NCBI RefSeq assembly: GCF_013340305.1
Contig: NZ_BLVP01000010.1
Coordinates: 186,001-250,000, forward strand
Reading direction: 5' to 3'
From: Desulfovibrio psychrotolerans
Lineage (GTDB): Bacteria; Desulfobacterota; Desulfovibrionia; Desulfovibrionales; Desulfovibrionaceae
Length of the DNA stretch: 64,000 nt
In this document: positions 44,757-51,316 of the stretch, in pieces
How the letters are laid out: each line of letters starts with the position of its first letter
How positions within the stretch are numbered: the stretch's first letter is position 1
The notes under the pieces: generated by a model
Seen by the model: only the letters and a program-made list of their open reading frames with translations
Database searches by the model: none
What the model was told of the DNA's origin: nothing
Made by a program: the position numbers and the translations under genes

Positions 44757-46874
44757 TTACTCCGTATCGCTTGCGGCCTCTGCAGGCCGGTTTTTGTCTT
44801 TGCAGGTTCTGGGTTCGTACCCGTCAGAAGATTCCAGCGGCAGGGTAACGATAAAGGCCGTGCCGGGACCGTGGGTAATGCCCGCCAGCGTTTCTTCGTC
44901 AATCATGCCCTGCGGCAGCGGGCTTACGGCCTCAATGGTTCCCTCGTGGTCTTCAATGATGCCGAAGGAGACAGAAAGCCCCAGTCCCGTGCCCTTGCCC
45001 ACCGGCTTGGTGCTGAAAAAGGGGTCAAAGATTGCCTTCCTGTCCTCTTCCCGTATGCCGCTGCCCGTGTCCATGAATATGGCGGTTATGGTAAAGTTGG
45101 CCACATCCAGCCGGGTGACAATCTTGATGATGCCGCCGCACTCCGTGGCTTCCGCCGCGTTGGAGAGCAGGTTTATCCACACCTGTTTCAGCTTTTCCGG
45201 GTCGCCGTAGATAACGGGAAACCGGTCATCAAGGTCGGTGATAATTTCCAGATGGTCCAGTTTAAAGGCGTGCCGTATGAGCTGCACCACCTCCATAACG
45301 GAGTTGTTGAAGCACATTTCCTTTTTCTCGCTGCTGGTCTGACGTGAAAAACCCAGCAGGTCGGCGACAATCTTGCGGCAGAACTTTGCCTGTTTTTCAA
45401 TGATGGCAAGGTCTTGATGAATCTGGCTTTCCGGCGGAACATCTTCCTGCAAAAGCTGCGCATAGCCGAGTATGATGCCCAGCGGGGTGTTTACCTCGTG
45501 AGCCACGCCGCCTGCCAGTTTGCCCACAGACTCCATTTTCTGTGAGTGGATGAGCTGGTCCTGATAACTCTTCAGGTCCGTGATGTCGCGGGCAGTGGTC
45601 AGCACGCCGATAATGCGCTGGCGTTCGTCCAGCACGGGAACGCGCAGAATATGGAACCAGCGGCGCACCCCTGCGGCGGAAACGATAAGCGCCTCTCGGT
45701 TCACCGGAGTGCCGTCGCGCAGAATGGCGCGGGTTTCCGCCTGCCGTTCCGGGTCTGTAAGCGGGGAAATAACATCCGTTTCGGCCAGGCCGATGATCTC
45801 GTGTTCTTCATTGCCGAAAAACCGGGCAAAGGCCCTGTTCACCGCAAGATAGCGGAAGTTACGGTCTATCAGCGACACCTGGTCGGGGCTTACGGAGAGG
45901 ATGGTGCGCAGCAGTTCCTGCTGGCGGGTAATGTCTTTCTGTGCCCTTTGCAGGTCCGTTATGTGCTTGCGCAGCGAAAGAGCCATCACATCAAAGGTTT
46001 CGGAAAGTTCCTGAATCTCGTCTCCGGCGTTTTCCAGAAACACGGGGCATTCACGGCAGTTGCTCATCTTGCCGGGGTAGTCTTCCGGATTGCAGTTGGC
46101 GCACATGGTTCCGGCAAGGTACCAGCAGCGGCGCTCCGTGTCGCCGTAGGCGGGGCAGTCTCTTCCTTGGCACTGCTGAATTTCCCAGCAGTTGCGATGC
46201 AGGTGCACGCCGGTGTCCAGTTCCAGATTGCCGCGAACCATTTCTTCCGCATGTTCGCGCAGCTGCCCCAGCCGCAGCGAGATGCGCCGCGCAAACTGGG
46301 TGGAGATGAATATGGCCACCAGCAGGGCAATGCCCGCAAGCCCGGCAATAGTCACAATAAGCCCCTGCACCACCTCCTGCGCCTTGGTGTGCGAAAGGCC
46401 TATGCGCGCAGTACCCACAGACCTGCCCGCCACCACCACGGGCACGGCAAAGTCGTAGATGCGTTCCCTGCCTGTATCCAGCAGGCGCACGCTTTTGCTC
46501 TCTCCGTAGGGAACAAGGTTGGCGGCACGAAGGTCGCTGGGAAATCCGCCCGCAAAGCTGTGCACCAGAATACGGTGCTTATCGTCCAGAAAAAAGGCGT
46601 AGAGAATGTCTTCATCCACAGAATGCAGCTCGTCCACCATGTTCTTGAGTACCAGCAGGTCCACGGAGAGCATGGGGTCTGCCGCGCGCAGGGCAAGGTT
46701 GTCCGCCAGCACCTGCCCGCGTCGCTTGGATTCCTGAAGCAGCGCGTCAGCCGATATGCGTGTTACAGCCGTTGCCAGCACAATGGACGACAAAACGACA
46801 ATGAGCGTGATGCCCAGATTGAGCTTGTTGCGGAAGCGCATGCGGGAGAGGCGCAGATACTTGAGCGGCAGCAT
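44757..46874 (-). CDS. Membrane histidine kinase with HAMP, eight-Cys cluster and PAS
   Basis: 705 residues from the ATG at 46874 (GAGG at 7 nt; a GTG one codon earlier is possible). TM1 about 18-38, a periplasmic sensor to about 168, TM2 about 170-192, HAMP, then a Cys-rich insert with Cys 229, 235, 240, 250, 258, 261, 273 and 276 (NCWEIQQC...RRCW...CANC...CREC), of the two-CW type. A PAS domain (about 320-435), HisKA with His459 (GGVAHEVNTPLG) and a complete HATPase_c (DTGSGI, GKGTGLGLSVSFG) follow. The Cys cluster could sense redox state or metal. Its start overlaps the stop of the PhnD-type gene. Confidence 0.92.
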   Translation of the reverse strand: MLPLKYLRLSRMRFRNKLNLGITLIVVLSSIVLATAVTRISADALLQESKRRGQVLADNLALRAADPMLSVDLLVLKNMVDELHSVDEDILYAFFLDDKHRILVHSFAGGFPSDLRAANLVPYGESKSVRLLDTGRERIYDFAVPVVVAGRSVGTARIGLSHTKAQEVVQGLIVTIAGLAGIALLVAIFISTQFARRISLRLGQLREHAEEMVRGNLELDTGVHLHRNCWEIQQCQGRDCPAYGDTERRCWYLAGTMCANCNPEDYPGKMSNCRECPVFLENAGDEIQELSETFDVMALSLRKHITDLQRAQKDITRQQELLRTILSVSPDQVSLIDRNFRYLAVNRAFARFFGNEEHEIIGLAETDVISPLTDPERQAETRAILRDGTPVNREALIVSAAGVRRWFHILRVPVLDERQRIIGVLTTARDITDLKSYQDQLIHSQKMESVGKLAGGVAHEVNTPLGIILGYAQLLQEDVPPESQIHQDLAIIEKQAKFCRKIVADLLGFSRQTSSEKKEMCFNNSVMEVVQLIRHAFKLDHLEIITDLDDRFPVIYGDPEKLKQVWINLLSNAAEATECGGIIKIVTRLDVANFTITAIFMDTGSGIREEDRKAIFDPFFSTKPVGKGTGLGLSVSFGIIEDHEGTIEAVSPLPQGMIDEETLAGITHGPGTAFIVTLPLESSDGYEPRTCKDKNRPAEAASDTE

Positions 46875-47914
46875 CACAATGCCTCAGGTTCCGCGCCGGA
46901 AATGTCGGGCTTGGGGATGGCGGGGTCTGCAAAGGTTCCTCGCGAAAGGTCGTCGGGCACAGCGTCAGATGTGGAAACCTGCTCATCTGCCGGAAGCGAG
47001 AACCGGGTTTTTTCAATAAGCTCCCGCACCGAGTCATAGTCTGTATCACTGGCAGGAAGAATACGGCTTATGCCCGCTGCCGCAAGAATGGGAACATGCA
47101 CGGGGTTTTCCGGCGAAAGCTTGAAAAGTGCTCTGGCAATGGCGTTAATGGTTTCTTCCGGCAGCCCCCTGCGGGCAGAAAAGAGCCATTCCGGGTAGCC
47201 GCGCGTGGTGGCCAGAATACGCAGTTTCTCAAGGTCCACCTTGTCCTTCACAATCTCCAGCGTGCCCTCTCGTATGGAGGCAATGTCGTACTTGCCCGCG
47301 TAAACGGCAAGCACAGCCTTTTCCTGCTTGCCGCCGGGGCCGGGCGCAAAGGCTATTTCCGCAAAGTCTTCCTGCCGTATGCCATGATCCAGAAAATGCC
47401 CCAGCGCGAACAGGTAGCCGCCTGCGGAGAGCGGGTCCACGGCAATCCAGCGTTTACCCCGGCAGTCGTCCAGCGTGCGGATATCCGGATTGTCAGCGCG
47501 GACAATGATCTGCCCCCGAAAGTCCGCACTGCCGGAGGCATCCACAATGCGCGCAAACGCGCGTGCGCCGGATTTGGCCATGCTTACGTAGGTGAACGGG
47601 TTGGTGAAGGAAATGTCTATGTCGCCGCGCTCCACCAGCCTGCGGTGCTCCTCAAAGGTGTCGGGAAAGACCTGCCGCATGGAAAGGCCTGTTTCTCTGG
47701 CGAGATATTCCACCAGCGGATTGTGCCGCCGGTAGGAAACGGTGTGCGAGTACTGGGGAAGATACGCGTAGGTGATGGAGGGAGTCGGTTCCGGCACGCG
47801 CACTTCTTCACGTTTGGACATGTCCACACGCACCACGGCTTCGTCTTCTCCGCAGCCGTACAGAACGGGAAGAGTAAGGAGCATCCAGACAAGCAGGGCG
47901 GTAAAGCGGGGCAT
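46874..47914 (-). CDS. PhnD/SsuA-type substrate-binding lipoprotein
   Basis: 346 residues. Signal peptide with lipobox PVLYGC (Cys21). The mature part is a phosphonate/phosphite-binding-like type II periplasmic fold: YLPQYSHTVSYRRHNPLVEYLARETGLSMRQVFPDTFEEHRRLVERGDIDISFTNPFTYV, GQIIVRADNPDIRTLDDCRGKRWIAVDPLSAGGYLF. No ABC permease or ATPase is linked; its stop codon overlaps the histidine-kinase start (TGATG), so it probably acts as a ligand receptor for that kinase rather than a transporter part. ATG has GGAG at 7 nt. Confidence 0.88.
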   Translation of the reverse strand: MPRFTALLVWMLLTLPVLYGCGEDEAVVRVDMSKREEVRVPEPTPSITYAYLPQYSHTVSYRRHNPLVEYLARETGLSMRQVFPDTFEEHRRLVERGDIDISFTNPFTYVSMAKSGARAFARIVDASGSADFRGQIIVRADNPDIRTLDDCRGKRWIAVDPLSAGGYLFALGHFLDHGIRQEDFAEIAFAPGPGGKQEKAVLAVYAGKYDIASIREGTLEIVKDKVDLEKLRILATTRGYPEWLFSARRGLPEETINAIARALFKLSPENPVHVPILAAAGISRILPASDTDYDSVRELIEKTRFSLPADEQVSTSDAVPDDLSRGTFADPAIPKPDISGAEPEAL

Positions 47915-47931
47915 GGCAAGGCTCCTGCCGG

Positions 47932-48699
47932 TCAGGCGGTTCCCCCTGCGGATTCGGGCACAGGGGCCATGGCGGTGTTCTTCCTGTCGCGTTTGTCGGT
48001 GGCCCCGGCAGATGCCTGTTCATCGGCACACAGGCGGGCTGTCTCCGCAACTGCGGCAGGCGTTTCCGTTCCGGTTTCAGGGTGCGCTGCCCCGTTCGTA
48101 ACTTCGTTTGTATCGGTCGGTTTCTGGCCGAACAGGTCGCTCCAATGGCGCATGGGTTCTATGGCCTTTGCATCCTCGGTACGCATGCGCGCCACCCTGC
48201 GGAGCAGGGGAATATGCTGGCGGATGCGGCTCAGCCCGTAACGGAGCGGAATGTAACACGCAAGCACAACAAATGTGTAGCCCAAAGGCTTGTCAAAATA
48301 CGGAACGGTGTGAACGGCAATCCCTTCAAACCGGGATTGCAGCCATGCCATGGCAAAGGGCAGCGGAAGGATGGAAACGGAGAACAGCGCTGCCTGAGAG
48401 AAGAAATATTTGCCGAAGTAGTCGTTGGCAAATTTGTTGGTGGCCTTGTAGCTGGCTTTGTCCTTGCTGACTATGGCCTCCACGGAAAGGTTGTGCATGT
48501 GCACCATCTTGGTGCTGAGCGAGGCGTAGTGCCTGCGGTTGCACAGGTAGACCAGCGAGAGAAAGATTTCGCCCACAAGCAGAATCCACAGGGAGAGAAT
48601 GGCCGTACCAAGCCAGAAGCCCGCCTCTGCCGGTTCCAGCCAGCGGTAGGGGGCTATGAGAACGGGGTCTACCATCTGAAGCAGGGAAGAGAAATCCAT
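47932..48699 (-). CDS. Membrane protein of unknown function (operon gene 2)
   Basis: 255 residues from the ATG at 48699 (GGAG at 6 nt; the frame is open upstream only because it reads through a 21-bp repeat array). Hydrophobic helices at about 25-52, 100-120 and 137-155, with a conserved-looking cytoplasmic loop CNRRHYASLSTKMVHMHNLSVEAIVSKDKASYKATNKFANDYFGKYFF. The C-terminal 75 residues are polar, Thr/Ala/Glu-rich and probably disordered. I do not recognise the family. Lies between the TauE-like exporter and the PhnD-type lipoprotein. Confidence 0.8.
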   Translation of the reverse strand: MDFSSLLQMVDPVLIAPYRWLEPAEAGFWLGTAILSLWILLVGEIFLSLVYLCNRRHYASLSTKMVHMHNLSVEAIVSKDKASYKATNKFANDYFGKYFFSQAALFSVSILPLPFAMAWLQSRFEGIAVHTVPYFDKPLGYTFVVLACYIPLRYGLSRIRQHIPLLRRVARMRTEDAKAIEPMRHWSDLFGQKPTDTNEVTNGAAHPETGTETPAAVAETARLCADEQASAGATDKRDRKNTAMAPVPESAGGTA

Positions 48700-48738
48700 G
48701 CGCGCTCCTGTGTGGTCTGCCTGCCGGCGTGTTGTCTG

Positions 48739-48850
48739 TCCGGCGAGTATCTGGCGGACCTTGTTGCCGGTCCCGCGGACCCAATTTTCTGTCCCGCGGA
48801 TCAGGGTACCTGTCCGGCGGACCCTGTTACGGGTCCGCCGGACAGGCAAG
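48739..48850. repeat. 21-bp degenerate tandem repeat (about 5 units)
   Basis: Units at 48750-48770, 48771-48791, 48792-48812 and 48813-48833 are each exactly 21 bp with core TCCSGCGGAYC, flanked by partial units. The array fills the gap between the TauE-like gene and operon gene 2. Confidence 0.85.
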
Positions 48851-48862
48851 TGTGGGCTAAGG

Positions 48863-50008
48863 CTAAGGCAGAATCTTCAGGCCGAAGAGACCCTGCGTGG
48901 TGTACTTAATGCCTACGTACATGGCCACCACGATGAACAGGCGTTTCAGCCAGATGTCCGGAATGTACTTGGAAGTGCGGGGACCGATGACGGAACCCAC
49001 GAAGATACCCACCAGCTCGGCGCCGATGAGGGGCCAGAAGATGGGGGTGTTGGAAACGAACATGAAGGTGAAGATGGAGGTGATCATGCTGATGAGCACC
49101 GCCAGAGCGGAGGTGCCTGCCACAAGGTACATGGGCAGACCGGCAACGCTGGTGAGGAAGGGCACGAGCAGGAAGCCGCCGCCAACGCCCAGGAAGGAAG
49201 CCAGACCGGCGATGAAGAAGCCGCCGACGAGGGGAATGAGCGGATTGAAGGAGAACTCAACGCCAAAGAAGGTGAACACGCACTTGTTGGGGGCAAAGGA
49301 AATAACCTTCACGCCCATGGCTGCGGTATCAACCTTGGAGCCGCTCTTGATAGAGGCTTCAAACGCCTTGGCGGCTTCCTTGGCCTTTTTCTTGGATTCC
49401 TGTCCCTTGGGGGTGGTTTCCCAGAACAGGTAGCAGCCGAGGGCAAGCACGAACAGGCCGAAGTAGCCGATATAGGCCTTCAGCGAAATTTTGCCTGCGG
49501 TGAGCCAGGGAATAAGCGATGCACCGGCGATGGAGGAAAGGCCAAGTGCCAGTGCCAGCGGCAGCACCAGCCGGCCCATGCGCCAGTAGTTGAAGGAGGA
49601 GATGGCGGCGGATGTACCCACCAGCCACTGGTTGGACACGCGGATGGAGTCGGTGACCAGCTTGTTCAGGGTGGGGGAAGTGTCCTTGAAGCTGGAGGCA
49701 TAGGAGCCGAAGCCGAACACGGTAATGTGGCCCACGCCTGCCATAATGCCGCCGAATGCGCCGATGGTGGAGAATATCCAGCCTACCCACACGGCCCAGG
49801 CAAAGCCGAGCAGCAGGTTTACGTTAGGTGCGCCGGGAATGCCCAGAAAGCCCGTGGGAGCTTCGGGGTTAATGTGCCCGGGCTCCGTGCCCACGGGAGC
49901 GGAGGCAATGGCTTCCTGCAGGCGCTGCGCCCATGCGGGTTCCATGAACGCAAGCACTGCCATAACAGTGAATGCCAGCATGAGAAGTGATTTTTTCGAC
50001 TTGAACAC
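48863..50008 (-). CDS. TauE/SafE-family sulfite/organosulfonate exporter-like membrane protein
   Basis: 381 residues, GTG start at 50008 with AAGGAG at 6 nt. N-terminal signal-like segment (MFKSKKSLLMLAFTVMAVLAFMEPAWA) then about eight transmembrane helices in two TauE/SafE repeats: AVWVGWIFSTIGAFGGIMAGVGHITVFG and PLVGGFFIAGLASFLGVGGGFLLVPFL, with the repeated G-x-GGG-x-LLVP motif, separated by a Lys-rich cytoplasmic loop. Family members export sulfite, sulfoacetate or related anions; in a sulfate reducer sulfite is a natural candidate. First gene of a seven-gene minus-strand operon. Confidence 0.88.
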   Translation of the reverse strand: MFKSKKSLLMLAFTVMAVLAFMEPAWAQRLQEAIASAPVGTEPGHINPEAPTGFLGIPGAPNVNLLLGFAWAVWVGWIFSTIGAFGGIMAGVGHITVFGFGSYASSFKDTSPTLNKLVTDSIRVSNQWLVGTSAAISSFNYWRMGRLVLPLALALGLSSIAGASLIPWLTAGKISLKAYIGYFGLFVLALGCYLFWETTPKGQESKKKAKEAAKAFEASIKSGSKVDTAAMGVKVISFAPNKCVFTFFGVEFSFNPLIPLVGGFFIAGLASFLGVGGGFLLVPFLTSVAGLPMYLVAGTSALAVLISMITSIFTFMFVSNTPIFWPLIGAELVGIFVGSVIGPRTSKYIPDIWLKRLFIVVAMYVGIKYTTQGLFGLKILP

Positions 50009-50464
50009 GTTGTACTCCTTGCGGTTGCAACCAAGCAGGTTGATTGACTGGGCAGGTGCTCCCAACGCGCGGGAGGTTCCTGCCGTTGGCGCAAATGCTA
50101 CTTGCTTCCTCTGTACACTGCGCGGGCGGCCTTCCGGCAGCCCGCACCGGGAACGCTGGGCGCCCGGCGAACGGCATTTTCCAGTAAACGCGAGATAGCA
50201 GCGGGGCACAGCGGCAGCAAGGAGAACCGACTATGGGAAAACAATCACTTTTTTTCACAAGGAAAGGCCAAAAGAACGCCGCTGTGGCTCGTCAGCTTGT
50301 GAAAGCAGTCACAATCAAATTATACAATATGTTAAAATAAAGGGGATTATAATGTTTTGCGCAGGCCGTATGGAAAACGCGCAGCACGGTGTTTCTACGT
50401 TTTCCAAGTCGGCGTGGCGGCAACGGCGCGCCGGTTGTTGCCGGTTGCGGTCTGTCGCCGCCTG
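50009..50464. other. Regulatory region upstream of the TauE-headed operon
   Basis: About 455 bp with no gene. On the minus strand it carries TATAAT (50324-50319) followed directly by a TTGTGA-N6-TCACAA site; a weaker half-site pair (TTGTGA...GTGATT) lies near 50243-50262. A tandem GCCGGTTG duplication is seen near 50430-50450. The long leader (about 290 nt from the site to the GTG) is unexplained. Confidence 0.55.
50297..50314. promoter_or_regulatory. CRP/FNR-family (HcpR-type) binding site
   Basis: TTGTGA-AAGCAG-TCACAA, a perfect dyad identical to the HcpR consensus described for Desulfovibrio (TTGTGA-N6-TCACAA). It begins five bases after a TATAAT box on the minus strand, so it would overlap the transcription start and act as a repression site for that promoter. 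Confidence 0.7.
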
Positions 50465-51244
50465 TTACCGTGCCATAAGCCCGGATTCAAACCGGCTGAT
50501 TATGGCATCGTAGGAACCGTCACTCTTCATGGCTTCCAGACTGGCCGTCCACTCGTCAATGATTTTGGAGTCCGTGTCACGGGAAAAGGCTATGTACAGT
50601 TGCTCGTCGGTCACTTCCAGCACCACTTCCAGCCAGTCCGGAGCCTTGCCCGCGCGTGCGGCAGCAAAGGTGCCCGTGGGCCATGACTGAAACCACAGGT
50701 CTATGCGATCTTTGGAGAGCAGGTGTACCATCTGCTCGGGCGCGCCCGGCACAATGTACAGGTTGGTGAAGCCGCGTTGCTGAAGGTACTGCTGTTCAAA
50801 ATAGTCCTGAAGAACCCCCACCGTCAGGGAACGGGCATCTTCCAGTGAGGCAATATGGACGGGGTGCCCCCGCCGTTTGAACATAACCACGTGCGAGGTG
50901 TAGATGGGGCCGACCCAATGGAACAGGTCTTCGCGCTCCGGGGAACGTACGGTGGAAAAAAGGGCCACGTTGGGGGTTGCCAGCGCCTTGGCATAGGCTC
51001 TGGACCACGGCAGAACCCGGATGCCCGATGGGGTGTGCGTACGGGTGCGGCGAATGATCTCCCGCACCACCTCGGCGCACACGCCGCGAACCTCTCCCTG
51101 TCGGGTGTAATTGAGCGGTGCAAGTTCCTCCGTCAGCACCTGCAGGGAATGAGGCATGCCCTTCTGTCCTGCGAAACCCGGCGGGGCAAGTGCAAGCAGA
51201 CCGAGCAGCAGCGCAGCCACGTACCGGATTCTCCATATGATCAT
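50465..51244 (-). CDS. Periplasmic solute-binding protein, SBP_bac_3 family
   Basis: 259 residues from MIIWRIRYV (51244; AAGGGG before the ATG). Signal peptide with core AALLLGLLALAPPGFAG. The mature domain has the amino-acid-binding-like pattern (LQVLTEELAPLNYTRQGEVRGVCAEVVREIIRRT, VALFSTVRSPEREDLFHWVGPIYTSHVVMF, DGSYDAIISRFE). No transporter genes are adjacent, so it may be an orphan receptor. It lies between the acyl-CoA-synthetase/GNAT gene upstream and the TauE operon's regulatory region downstream. Confidence 0.85.
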   Translation of the reverse strand: MIIWRIRYVAALLLGLLALAPPGFAGQKGMPHSLQVLTEELAPLNYTRQGEVRGVCAEVVREIIRRTRTHTPSGIRVLPWSRAYAKALATPNVALFSTVRSPEREDLFHWVGPIYTSHVVMFKRRGHPVHIASLEDARSLTVGVLQDYFEQQYLQQRGFTNLYIVPGAPEQMVHLLSKDRIDLWFQSWPTGTFAAARAGKAPDWLEVVLEVTDEQLYIAFSRDTDSKIIDEWTASLEAMKSDGSYDAIISRFESGLMAR

Positions 51245-51316
51245 GCCATTCCCCTTGTCATCTATTCCTGTAAGGAAACTTTGTAAGGTTTGCAAGCAGG
51301 CAGGGGAAGGGCCGTG

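Noticed and set aside
47932-48849. Longer form of the operon gene 2 protein with an N-terminal RGT/RRT heptad-like extension
   Set aside because: The extension is the translated 21-bp array; the ATG at 48699 has a proper GGAG site and begins the real protein.
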